The notes beneath the pieces are model-generated. The model saw nothing but the letters and a program-made list of their open reading frames with translations. It was not told the DNA's origin and made no database searches. Made by a program: the position numbers and the translations under genes. Below are positions 1 to 5,802 of a stretch of 7,227 bases of DNA, piece by piece; position 1 is the stretch's first letter; each line of letters begins with the position of its first letter. The stretch is from Candidatus Campbelliibacteriota bacterium (GTDB lineage: Bacteria; Patescibacteriota; Minisyncoccia; UBA9983), in the NCBI GenBank assembly GCA_003231675.1, contig QIJB01000036.1, positions 1 to 7,227 on the forward strand. The letters run 5' to 3'.

Positions 1-48
1 AGCCGCCAAAACAATCAAGGCGATTACTTTCTTTCTATTCAACCCCAT
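1..48 (-). CDS. 5' end of a secreted or membrane protein gene (partial)
   Basis: Read on the minus strand, an ATG at 48-46 opens a frame that runs to the window edge without a stop and encodes MGLNRKKVIALIVLAA. The basic N-R-K-K stretch followed by a hydrophobic run is the expected start of a signal peptide or first membrane helix. The frame is only 16 codons long here, so the product cannot be named. A TATACT hexamer on the minus strand (56-61) lies seven bases before the ATG, but I see no good -35 box behind it; if it is real, the transcript would be almost leaderless. No clear Shine-Dalgarno site precedes the ATG. The gene is divergent from the lipoprotein gene at 384. Confidence 0.5.
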   Translation of the reverse strand, partial: MGLNRKKVIALIVLAA

Positions 49-139
49 TATCTTCAGTATACAAGATATTTTTTCCTTCGCATAGCGTTTTGACCTTTAG
101 TGTGGATAATATTTTGCGCTCCATAAAATCCACCGATAC

Positions 140-176
140 TTAATCCACTTAGGTGCAAGGCACCTAAGTGGATTAA
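140..176. repeat. Perfect 17-bp inverted repeat with 3-base loop
   Basis: The arms are 140-156 and 160-176 and are exactly complementary, with AAG (157-159) between them. The left arm reads TTAATCCACTTAGGTGC. Neither side carries a run of T, so it does not look like an ordinary intrinsic terminator, and both flanking genes point away from it. It could be an RNA hairpin, a protein-binding palindrome, or one copy of a dispersed palindromic repeat. Confidence 0.85.
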
Positions 177-200
177 ATTCTTGCCGGGATACTCCTATTT

Positions 201-246
201 CCGTTTCCGCACCGACAACGGTTGTCGGTTTTGGGGAACGGACAAC
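201..246. repeat. Compound palindrome with three GACAAC half-sites
   Basis: Positions 211-219 and 221-229 form a perfect 9-bp inverted repeat (ACCGACAAC and GTTGTCGGT) around one central G. Outer arms CCGTT (201-205) and AACGG (237-241) can extend it into a longer imperfect hairpin. GACAAC occurs at 214-219 and again at 241-246, with its complement GTTGTC at 221-226, so the central segment could pair with either side. A dyad this tight is typical of a transcription-factor operator; alternative RNA pairing is also possible. Confidence 0.7.
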
Positions 247-304
247 AAGTGTTTGATTTTTGCGTCGCGATTTTTCTTGACAAATTACTAAAAAAATGCT
301 TCCA

Positions 305-333
305 TTGACCGGGAATAAGGGATACTTAATAAT
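305..333 (+). promoter_or_regulatory. Candidate promoter of the lipoprotein gene
   Basis: TTGACC (305-310) and AATAAT (328-333) are each one base from the sigma-70 consensus and are spaced by 17 bp. Transcription would start near 340, giving a leader of about 44 bases. A perfect TTGACA at 277-282 lies further upstream, but its best partner (TTCCAT at 300-305, preceded by TGC) is poor. Confidence 0.45.
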
Positions 334-347
334 GAACATTTAAAACG

Positions 348-363
348 CTCCGCCTTGGCGGAG
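348..363 (+). promoter_or_regulatory. Leader hairpin before the lipoprotein gene
   Basis: CTCCGC (348-353) pairs with GCGGAG (358-363) around the tetraloop CTTG. It lies a few bases after the predicted transcription start and before an A-rich stretch leading to the ribosome binding site. It may protect the 5' end of the mRNA. No T run follows, so it is not a terminator. Confidence 0.6.
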
Positions 364-371
364 TAAAATAT

Positions 372-378
372 AAGGAGG
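372..378 (+). promoter_or_regulatory. Strong Shine-Dalgarno site AAGGAGG
   Basis: AAGGAGG lies five bases before the TTG at 384 and fixes that codon as the start of the lipoprotein gene. It is the only well-placed consensus Shine-Dalgarno site I can find in the window. Confidence 0.85.
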
Positions 379-383
379 TTATT

Positions 384-1775
384 TTGAAAAAAATTTATTT
401 CGTTTTATTGTTGCTTCCTTTTTTGTTTTTTTGGGGTTGCGGTTCCGGGTCCTCCGGAACTGAAACAGTTAAGAAGATTACCATTACCACCAGCGACGGA
501 GGTAATGGAGGAGGCGGAATTGCGGAAGACACAACCGCCCCTACGGTTCCGACCAGAGTCACGGCGACAGCCGTCGGATCCTACAAAATAAATTTGTCTT
601 GGAACCCGTCGTCCGACAATGTCGGACCGGTGGAATACAAGGTTTATCGCGACGGTATCATCGTCGCGACGACCGCTAATATAACATATTCCGACACCGG
701 CCTCGCGCCGGACACGGAATATTGTTATGATTTAGCAGCATTTGACGTCGCCGGCAATGTGAGCGTCGCCTCGGAAGAGGTGTGCGCGACAACGGAGCCG
801 GAGGAGAAAATATGGGAACTGGGCGCGAAATTCAACGCCCAGCATATAACAACGACCGCTGACGGTCTTTATATCAGCGGGCGGTACAATGGCTGGGAAC
901 GGCCGTTTGCCGCCAAGGTTGTTGACGACGGAGTGGTCAAGTGGACCACTCTCCTTTCCGGCACATCAGGGCTTGATAATTCAACCGGCATTGCCGAATA
1001 CGCCGGCAATATATATGTCTCGTATTTCACCGACTACTTCGGTAGGTATGGTGAATATGAGGAATATATTGCTATTCTTGACGGCGAAACCGGTGTAATT
1101 ACAAAAACTATATCCGTCCCGACTTGCGGATCAACAGGATACGGTCCGGGGTTGGCGGTGGATGTTAACGGAATTTATTCCGCGGGGCTTTACTGCCTGC
1201 AGAAGATAGATTCTGACGGAAATGTTGAATGGAAGAAGACCCCAGGGGTCATCTCTTCCATTAAGTTGGATGCCGACGGCAATATATATGTCGGCGGATA
1301 TGCCGACGGCCCGGAGGGCGGGTATGACTTAACTGCTAACAAGTATTCTCCCGCGGGCGACCAGATATGGATTGCCCAGTGGGGAACTGAAAACTTGGAC
1401 ATGGGGGGAGCGCTTGTCTACTCGGGCTCCTCCGGAGGAACCGTCTATCTCGCAGGAGCGGGAGTGGACGAAAACCTTAAAACTCTCCCGGTTGTTGTGA
1501 TAAAAATCAACGCCATAACCGGAGAGGTTATGGGGAAGACTGATTTTCTTGCGACATCTTCAGGAATCGGAGGAGCCGCTCTGGGACCGGAGGGTCCTGT
1601 TGTAGCCATGGGCGGAAGGCTGGTGTCTTCCACTTTGGCAACGGAATGGAATGTTCCGGCATCAGGCAGTTTTACGGCTGACACCGTCGCCGTTTTGGAC
1701 GGTGTGGTGTATGTCGCGTACGAAAACACGATTCGCCGGTATGATGTTGATACCGGTGAAGAGATAACATATTGA
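384..1775 (+). CDS. Lipoprotein with fibronectin type III domain and propeller-like repeats
   Basis: This 463-residue protein is predicted to be exported and lipid-anchored. Residues 1-18 are a signal peptide (MKK followed by a long hydrophobic run), and FFWGC places the lipidated cysteine at 19, with bulky residues before it that are atypical for a lipobox. A Gly/Ser/Thr-rich linker follows to about residue 50. Residues 53-137 match the common bacterial fibronectin type III pattern (TAPTVP, INLSW, YKVYRDG, YSDTGL). From about 152 to 462 I count seven blade-like units, each with a DG or GN turn, an IYV-like strand and a later K-I or Y-D strand, suggesting a seven-bladed beta-propeller of the PQQ or SBBP kind. 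Cysteines 114/134 and 248/271 could form disulfides. The role is probably binding at the cell surface; no catalytic residues are apparent. A TTG start, strong SD and visibly higher GC set it apart from its neighbours, consistent with transfer. Confidence 0.85.
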   Translation: MKKIYFVLLLLPFLFFWGCGSGSSGTETVKKITITTSDGGNGGGGIAEDTTAPTVPTRVTATAVGSYKINLSWNPSSDNVGPVEYKVYRDGIIVATTANITYSDTGLAPDTEYCYDLAAFDVAGNVSVASEEVCATTEPEEKIWELGAKFNAQHITTTADGLYISGRYNGWERPFAAKVVDDGVVKWTTLLSGTSGLDNSTGIAEYAGNIYVSYFTDYFGRYGEYEEYIAILDGETGVITKTISVPTCGSTGYGPGLAVDVNGIYSAGLYCLQKIDSDGNVEWKKTPGVISSIKLDADGNIYVGGYADGPEGGYDLTANKYSPAGDQIWIAQWGTENLDMGGALVYSGSSGGTVYLAGAGVDENLKTLPVVVIKINAITGEVMGKTDFLATSSGIGGAALGPEGPVVAMGGRLVSSTLATEWNVPASGSFTADTVAVLDGVVYVAYENTIRRYDVDTGEEITY

Positions 1776-1791
1776 GTTGAGGAAAACTTTC

Positions 1792-1829
1792 GGCGCCTTG
1801 GAACTTACCCCAAGGCGCCTTATTTTTTT
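1792..1829 (+). terminator. Intrinsic terminator of the lipoprotein gene
   Basis: GGCGCCTTGG (1792-1801) pairs perfectly with CCAAGGCGCC (1810-1819) around an 8-base loop, followed by a T-rich tract at 1820-1828. It lies 16 bases after the lipoprotein stop codon and immediately before the nusA promoter, insulating the two units. Confidence 0.92.
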
Positions 1830-1830
1830 C

Positions 1831-1858
1831 TTGACACTCATTTCAATTAGTGTATACT
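1831..1858 (+). promoter_or_regulatory. Sigma-70-type promoter of the nusA-ribosomal protein operon
   Basis: A perfect TTGACA (1831-1836) and TATACT (1853-1858) are spaced by 16 bp. Transcription should begin near 1865, leaving a leader of about 54 bases before nusA. It is the strongest promoter in the window, which suits a ribosomal protein operon. It also overlaps the upstream GTG at 1850, ruling out that codon as the nusA start. Confidence 0.85.
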
Positions 1859-1865
1859 TTATATC

Positions 1866-1883
1866 AGTCCCGCAAACGGGACT
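1866..1883 (+). promoter_or_regulatory. 5'-terminal hairpin of the nusA leader
   Basis: AGTCCCG (1866-1872) pairs perfectly with CGGGACT (1877-1883) around a CAAA loop. It begins essentially at the predicted transcription start and is followed by an AT-rich unpaired leader. It may stabilise the mRNA or be a regulatory target; no T run follows it. Confidence 0.65.
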
Positions 1884-1918
1884 TATTTAATTATAAATAC
1901 TCCCAAAATATCAAAATT

Positions 1919-3091
1919 ATGGATTTAAAAGCGATGCAATCGGCGCTCAGCCAACTTGAGGAGGAAAAGGGCGTTTCAAAGGAAAAGGTTATTGAGGCAA
2001 TTGAAATGGCGCTGGCCGCCGCCTACAAAAAAGATTTCGGAAAGAAAGGCCAGATTATTCGCGCCAAATTTAATATGGAAACGGGGGAAACGGAATTTTC
2101 TCAGATTAGGATTGCCGTTGACGAATCAATGCTTAAAGCGGAAGATGAGGAAGACAGTGAAGAGAAAGAGGAACAGGAGGAGGGTGCCGTTCGCAAGATT
2201 CGTTTCAATCCCGAGCATCACATAATGATTGAGGAGGCGAGAAAAATAAAGAAAGACATTCAGCCGGGAGATGAGCTGGTCTTTCCTTTGGAAAACAAAA
2301 AAGATTACGGCCGCATAGCCGCCCAAACCGCGAAACAGGTCATCATTCAAAAAATTAGAGAGGCGGAGAGAGCTTCCGTCTATGAAGAATTCAAGAAAAA
2401 AGAGGGGCAAATAATCAGCGGGATTGTTCAGCGCGTGGACAATGGAAATGTTTTTGTGGATATGAGCAGGGTAACCGCCATTCTTCCCAGAGATGAGCAG
2501 ATTCGTGGAGAGCGTTACCGCGTCGGCGAACGGGTGAGAGCTTTGCTTTTTTCCGTTGAAGATACCCCTAGGGGCATCAATTTGCATCTTTCTCGTTCTC
2601 GCAGTGATTTCGTCGCCAAGTTGTTTGAACTGGAAGTTCCCGAAATAGCCAATGCAATTGTGGAAATCAAGGAGATTGCCAGAGAGGCCGGCTCAAGGTC
2701 AAAAATAGCCGTCGCCTCCAACGAGGATGGGGTGGACCCGGTCGGTTCCTGCGTAGGGCAAAAAGGGGTGAGGATAAATGCCATTATTATGGAGCTTGGC
2801 GGGGAGAAGATAGATATTATAGAATGGTCTGGTGATCCCGAGAGATTTGTCGCCAATTCTTTGTCTCCCGCAAAAATTCTTGAGGTTGAAATCAAAGAAA
2901 AGGAAAGGAGCGCCGTGGTAACCGTTGACGAAGACCAATTGTCTTTGGCGATAGGCAAGGGAGGACAGAATGTCAGATTGGCGGCGAAGCTTACTGGCTG
3001 GAAAATAGACATTCGTTCTCGCGAGGGAGAAACCGTGGCAAGCGCCACTGAGGATGGAGATATTGATTCCGCCGAAGAAGATTCAAAGTAA
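1919..3091 (+). CDS. nusA: Transcription termination/antitermination factor NusA
   Basis: NusA binds RNA polymerase and nascent RNA and modulates pausing, termination and antitermination. From the ATG at 1919 the protein is 390 residues. The N-terminal polymerase-binding domain covers about 1-150 and ends in QTAKQVIIQKIREAER. The S1 domain is about 161-226. KH1 follows with IDPVG-like VDPVGSCVGQKG at 273-283, and KH2 carries GKGG at 346-349 and QNVRLAAKLTGW. The chain ends in a short acidic tail and lacks the C-terminal repeats of the E. coli protein, which is normal outside proteobacteria. Residues about 70-89 form an acidic insertion (mostly E and D) in the N-terminal domain. The frame is open up to a GTG at 1850, but that codon lies in the promoter. 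No SD precedes the ATG. The usual neighbours rimP and infB are absent; rplE follows after 38 bp with no terminator. Confidence 0.97.
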   Translation: MDLKAMQSALSQLEEEKGVSKEKVIEAIEMALAAAYKKDFGKKGQIIRAKFNMETGETEFSQIRIAVDESMLKAEDEEDSEEKEEQEEGAVRKIRFNPEHHIMIEEARKIKKDIQPGDELVFPLENKKDYGRIAAQTAKQVIIQKIREAERASVYEEFKKKEGQIISGIVQRVDNGNVFVDMSRVTAILPRDEQIRGERYRVGERVRALLFSVEDTPRGINLHLSRSRSDFVAKLFELEVPEIANAIVEIKEIAREAGSRSKIAVASNEDGVDPVGSCVGQKGVRINAIIMELGGEKIDIIEWSGDPERFVANSLSPAKILEVEIKEKERSAVVTVDEDQLSLAIGKGGQNVRLAAKLTGWKIDIRSREGETVASATEDGDIDSAEEDSK

Positions 3092-3108
3092 TAAAGTAAT
3101 AAAGTAAT
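3085..3108 (+). repeat. Three tandem copies of AAAGTAAT at the nusA stop
   Basis: The 8-base unit AAAGTAAT is repeated three times without change. The first copy contains the nusA stop codon, and the array supplies further TAA triplets just downstream. It fills most of the nusA-rplE gap and is followed by an A7T6 tract (3117-3129) abutting the rplE start. Confidence 0.85.
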
Positions 3109-3129
3109 AAAAATATAAAAAAATTTTTT

Positions 3130-3666
3130 ATGAACAAATTAAAAGAAAAATATATCAAAGAAGTTGTGCCGGGAATGAAAAAAATTCTTGGCGTTAAAAA
3201 TGATATGGCCGTCCCTAAACTTATAAAGGTGGTTATATCAAGTGGCACCGGTTCGGTGAGCGACAATAATAAAAAAGAGCTGGTGGAAAAGTCGCTGAAG
3301 CTTATCAGCGGTCAAAAGCCCTACGGAAACCCGGCGAAAAAATCAATCGCTTCTTTTAAGTTAAGGGAAGGAATGATAATTGGATATTCCGTAACACTAA
3401 GAGGGGAAAGGATGTATGACTTTTTGGAAAAATTAATCAATGTCGCTATTCCTAGAATCAGAGATTTCAGGGGGCTTAACGCGAGTATTATTGACGAGGT
3501 TGGAAATTTAAGCATCGGCATCAGAGAGCACATTGTTTTTCCGGAAACAAGCAATCAGGATGTGAGAGAAGCGTTCGGTTTGGGAATTACGGTCGTAAGC
3601 GGAGCGAAGACAAAAGAGGAAGCTTTGGAGTTTTTTAAACTGCTTGGCTTCCCGTTTAAAAAGTAA
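3130..3666 (+). CDS. rplE: 50S ribosomal protein L5 (uL5)
   Basis: uL5 sits in the central protuberance of the large subunit, where it binds 5S rRNA and contacts P-site tRNA and the small subunit. The 178-residue product matches the family length (179 in E. coli). Recognisable segments include GQKPYGNPAKKSIASFKLREG (61-81), the core around VTLRGERMYDFLEKL (88-102) and IPRIRDFRG (107-115), and IREHIVFPE (131-139). The ATG at 3130 directly follows an A7T6 tract with no SD. In most bacteria rplN and rplX (uL14, uL24) come immediately before this gene; here nusA does. Confidence 0.98.
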   Translation: MNKLKEKYIKEVVPGMKKILGVKNDMAVPKLIKVVISSGTGSVSDNNKKELVEKSLKLISGQKPYGNPAKKSIASFKLREGMIIGYSVTLRGERMYDFLEKLINVAIPRIRDFRGLNASIIDEVGNLSIGIREHIVFPETSNQDVREAFGLGITVVSGAKTKEEALEFFKLLGFPFKK

Positions 3667-3711
3667 CCCTATTGTAAATTATTCTTTAATAATGTAGTAT
3701 ATTTCCTTGAG

Positions 3712-3897
3712 ATGGCAAAAAAATCAGTTATAGCGAGGGCGCTTAAAACGCCCAAATATAAATCAAGAGTTGTAAGGAGGTGTTTTCGGTGTGGACGCAA
3801 ACACGGCTACATCAGAGACTTTGACCTCTGCAGGATTTGTTTCAGGGAACTTGCCAACGAAGGGCTCATTCCCGGCATTAGAAAATCGTCATGGTAA
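3712..3897 (+). CDS. rpsN: 30S ribosomal protein S14, zinc-binding form (uS14)
   Basis: uS14 is a small head-domain protein of the 30S subunit. This is the short 61-residue zinc (C+) type: cysteines 24 and 27 (CFRC) and 40 and 43 (CRIC) form the zinc ribbon, and the C-terminus reads [11 protein letters not shown] as in the family. The gap from rplE is 45 bp, the largest inside the ribosomal cluster before rpsT. It contains a weak promoter-like pair (TTGTAA at 3672 and TAGTAT at 3695) that I do not call. The bases before the ATG (CCTTGAG) give at most a weak SD. Confidence 0.98.
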   Translation: MAKKSVIARALKTPKYKSRVVRRCFRCGRKHGYIRDFDLCRICFRELANEGLIPGIRKSSW

Positions 3898-3927
3898 ACT
3901 TAAAATTTGAGATTTAATTTTGAAATT

Positions 3928-4317
3928 ATGGATATAATAAGCGATATGTTGACAATAATAAGAAACGCGCAGGCCGTTAAAAAAGAAACGGCGGTTATTC
4001 CTTATTCAAAATTTAAAATGAGTATTATGGAAATTCTCGTCAAGGAGGGTGTCGTCAAAGATGCCGCAAAACGAGGGAGAAAGAACAGAAGAATTATAAG
4101 CGCTTCTTTAAAATATGATGAGAACGGATCTCCGGCGATAACGCACATAAAAAGGATATCAAAACCTTCAAAACGCGTTTATTTACCGACTAATCAAATT
4201 TATTTCATCAAAAGAAGGGGCGGTTTCAGAATATTGACGACACCCAAAGGAGTTTTAACTGACAAAGATGCCCGCAAGCAAAAGGTCGGAGGAGAAGTAA
4301 TATGCGAAATTTGGTAG
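3928..4317 (+). CDS. rpsH: 30S ribosomal protein S8 (uS8)
   Basis: uS8 binds the central domain of 16S rRNA early in 30S assembly; in E. coli it also represses the spc operon by binding its mRNA. From the ATG at 3928 the protein is 129 residues and starts MDIISDMLTIIRNAQ, the usual uS8 beginning. The C-terminal RNA-binding segment (GFRILTTPKGVLTDKDARK, 99-117, then VGGEVICEIW) is well conserved. An in-frame TTG at 3907 would add seven residues with no homology and is rejected. ATT directly precedes the ATG, and no SD is seen. I could not identify a uS8-binding mRNA structure near rplE by eye. Confidence 0.98.
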   Translation: MDIISDMLTIIRNAQAVKKETAVIPYSKFKMSIMEILVKEGVVKDAAKRGRKNRRIISASLKYDENGSPAITHIKRISKPSKRVYLPTNQIYFIKRRGGFRILTTPKGVLTDKDARKQKVGGEVICEIW

Positions 4318-4327
4318 TTTAATCATT

Positions 4328-4870
4328 ATGAGCAGAATAGGAAAAAAACCGATATCAATACCCAACGGCGTTGAAGTGAAAATAGAAAACGGAGAAGTTT
4401 CCGTTAAAGGACCGCTTGGAGAAATGAAGCGTTCTTTTAAAGACGGGATAGAGATTAAACTTGAAGAAAATTCGGTTATTTTGAATCCGAAGAGAAACTC
4501 CGGAACACTTGTCGCTTTATGGGGCACTTACGCTTCTCATATTGCGAATATGGTTGAGGGAGTGGTGAAGGGGTTTGAAAAGAAATTGATTATGGAAGGA
4601 GTCGGCTACAAGGTTCAGACGGAAGGAAATAATCTGGTTTTAAATTTGGGATTTTCACATCCTGTTAAACTTGAAATTCCCGAAGGGCTTAAAGTCGCTG
4701 TTGAAAAAAACATTATTTCAATTTCAGGCATAGACAAGGAAAAAGTCGGGCAGTTTACCGCCCAGATAAGAGCGCTCAAAAAACCGGAGCCTTACAAAGG
4801 AAAGGGAATCAGATATGAAAACGAGGTTATCCGAAGGAAGGCGGGAAAGAAAGCCGCAACGGCGGCGTAA
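4328..4870 (+). CDS. rplF: 50S ribosomal protein L6 (uL6)
   Basis: uL6 binds 23S rRNA near the factor-binding centre of the large subunit. The 180-residue protein starts MSRIGKKPISIP, shows the two-repeat family layout (the second starts near KGFEKKLIMEGVGYK, 81-95), and carries the signature PEPYKGKGIRY at 153-163. It ends in a basic then Ala/Thr tail (GKKAATAA). The start lies 10 bases after the rpsH stop. The sequence before it is TTTAATCATT, with no SD. Confidence 0.98.
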   Translation: MSRIGKKPISIPNGVEVKIENGEVSVKGPLGEMKRSFKDGIEIKLEENSVILNPKRNSGTLVALWGTYASHIANMVEGVVKGFEKKLIMEGVGYKVQTEGNNLVLNLGFSHPVKLEIPEGLKVAVEKNIISISGIDKEKVGQFTAQIRALKKPEPYKGKGIRYENEVIRRKAGKKAATAA

Positions 4871-4895
4871 TAAAATAAAGTTAATTTTTTGCATT

Positions 4896-5255
4896 ATGAA
4901 TAATATGTCTTCAAAATTTAAAAATCGCGCCCAACGAAAGAAAAAAATAAGGGCAAGAATTTCCGGGTCCATGGAACGCCCAAGGCTTTCCGTTTTCAGG
5001 TCCAACAGGCATATTTTTTTACAATTGATTGACGATGTCAAAGGAATAACCATTCTTTCATCCGGCGATTTAAAAAATGAAAAGAAAGGGAAAGTAAATA
5101 AAACCGAATCAGCCAAAATGGTCGGGAAAAAGTTGGCCGAATTGGCAAAGGAAAAAAAGATTAAAGAAGTTGTTTTTGACAGAGGAGGGTATAAATATCA
5201 CGGACGCGTGAAGGCGGCCGCGGAAGCCGTTAAAGAAGAAGGCTTAAAAATTTAA
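4896..5255 (+). CDS. rplR: 50S ribosomal protein L18 (uL18)
   Basis: uL18 binds 5S rRNA and links it to the central protuberance together with uL5. From the ATG at 4896 the product is 119 residues; a second in-frame ATG at 4905 would give 116, and both fit the family (117 in E. coli). Hallmarks are the basic N-terminus, RPRLSVFRSNRHIFLQLIDD (28-47, with RHI at the conserved site) and FDRGGYKYHGRVKA (94-107). The frame stays open upstream into rplF, but that extension has no homology. I prefer 4896 because its context (GCATTATG) matches the other starts in this operon; SD evidence does not help. Confidence 0.96.
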   Translation: MNNMSSKFKNRAQRKKKIRARISGSMERPRLSVFRSNRHIFLQLIDDVKGITILSSGDLKNEKKGKVNKTESAKMVGKKLAELAKEKKIKEVVFDRGGYKYHGRVKAAAEAVKEEGLKI

Positions 5256-5268
5256 ATCAGAATTTAAA

Positions 5269-5742
5269 ATGAGAGGAAATAATAAAAAATTTAACGCAAG
5301 AGGTCCAAGAGACGAGTTTGACCACAAAATAATTGACATCCGAAGGACGGCGAGGGTTATTGCCGGCGGACGCCGATTCAGTTTTAGAGTATCTGTGGCG
5401 GCGGGCGATAAAAAGGGGCGTGTCGGAGTCGGTGTGGGAAAATCAGTTGATACTCCCTCAGCCATTGAAAAGGCCATCAAGAGAGCGAAGAAAAATCTTG
5501 TAAAACCGGTTTTGACGAAGGATTTTTCCATTCCCCACGAAACGGAAGCGAAATTCGGCAGCGCGCAAGTTCTTATCCGCCCGGTGCTTAAAGGTCATGG
5601 TCTGGTCGCTGGAAGTTCCGTTAGGGTCGTTCTTGAGTTGGCGGGCATTAGGGGTGTTAACGCCAAGATTATTTCCCGAAGCAAAAACAAATTAAATAAC
5701 GCCCGCGCCGCCGTGAAAGCCTTGGAAAAAATAAAGAAATAA
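5269..5742 (+). CDS. rpsE: 30S ribosomal protein S5 (uS5)
   Basis: uS5 lies on the solvent side of the 30S subunit near the mRNA entry channel and affects decoding accuracy. The 157-residue protein has the N-terminal double-stranded-RNA-binding-like domain (KIIDIRRTARV at 20-30, GGRRFSF, GRVGVGVGKS, AIEKAIKRAKKNL) and the C-terminal domain (GSAQVLIRP, GLVAGSSVRVVLELAGI, NAKIISRSKN). The start is 13 bases after rplR, with an AT-rich leader and no SD. The usual followers rpmD, rplO and secY do not occur. rpmD loss is typical of the Candidate Phyla Radiation; absence of rplO here is a synteny break. No terminator follows, so rpsT may be read through. Confidence 0.98.
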   Translation: MRGNNKKFNARGPRDEFDHKIIDIRRTARVIAGGRRFSFRVSVAAGDKKGRVGVGVGKSVDTPSAIEKAIKRAKKNLVKPVLTKDFSIPHETEAKFGSAQVLIRPVLKGHGLVAGSSVRVVLELAGIRGVNAKIISRSKNKLNNARAAVKALEKIKK

Positions 5743-5750
5743 TAAGGGAA

Positions 5751-5785
5751 TTGAAATAGAAATTAATAGATAGTTTATTATAAAT
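5751..5785 (+). promoter_or_regulatory. Possible rpsT promoter
   Basis: TTGAAA (5751-5756) is followed by an AT-rich run containing overlapping -10-like hexamers: TTTATT (5774) at 17-bp spacing, TATTAT (5776) at 19, and TATAAA (5779) at 22. The best hexamers have non-ideal spacing, so this is only a candidate. The 101-bp gap makes a separate rpsT promoter plausible. Confidence 0.35.
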
Positions 5786-5802
5786 TTTATGGGCGGAGTA
5801 TA

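Larger units (their letters stand above)
49..383. other. Divergent intergenic region with several palindromes
   Basis: This 335-bp stretch lies between the start of the minus-strand gene ending at 48 and the plus-strand lipoprotein gene at 384. I see no convincing gene in it. It holds a perfect 17-bp inverted repeat (140-176), a 9-bp palindrome inside a larger imperfect hairpin (201-246), a consensus DnaA box on the minus strand (101-109), a candidate promoter (305-333), and a small leader hairpin (348-363) followed by a strong Shine-Dalgarno sequence. The density of symmetry suggests a regulatory region, but no known family of element is recognised. Confidence 0.6.

Noticed and set aside
97..339. 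80-codon open frame on the minus strand
   Set aside because: The translation has no recognisable domain or composition of a real protein, it runs through both palindromes, and it has no ribosome site or credible promoter.
1190..1729. Antisense open frames opposite the lipoprotein gene
   Set aside because: The coding strand is fixed by signal peptide, fibronectin domain, SD and terminator; the antisense frames show none of these.
1850..1918. Upstream GTG start that would add 23 residues to NusA
   Set aside because: The GTG overlaps the -10 box of the strong promoter, so it would not be transcribed, and the extension has no NusA homology. ATG at 1919 gives the family N-terminus.
2126..3048. 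Long antisense open frames opposite nusA
   Set aside because: They are shadows of a confidently identified gene, with no independent start signals and no recognisable domains.
3117..3129. A7T6 tract as a possible terminator before rplE
   Set aside because: There is no GC-rich stem ahead of the T run, and the run touches the rplE start codon, so termination there would not make sense.
3672..3700. Promoter-like TTGTAA and TAGTAT before rpsN
   Set aside because: Each hexamer matches only four of six consensus bases in an AT-rich gap, where such pairs arise by chance, and the gene sits inside a continuous operon.
3907..3927. TTG start extending S8 by seven residues
   Set aside because: uS8 proteins begin at the D-x-x-x-D-M-L-T segment, which the ATG at 3928 supplies; the extension has no support.
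4815..4895. Upstream ATG extending L18 by 27 residues
   Set aside because: It lies inside rplF in another frame and encodes an arginine-rich stretch not found in uL18. ATG at 4896 (or 4905) gives the normal length.
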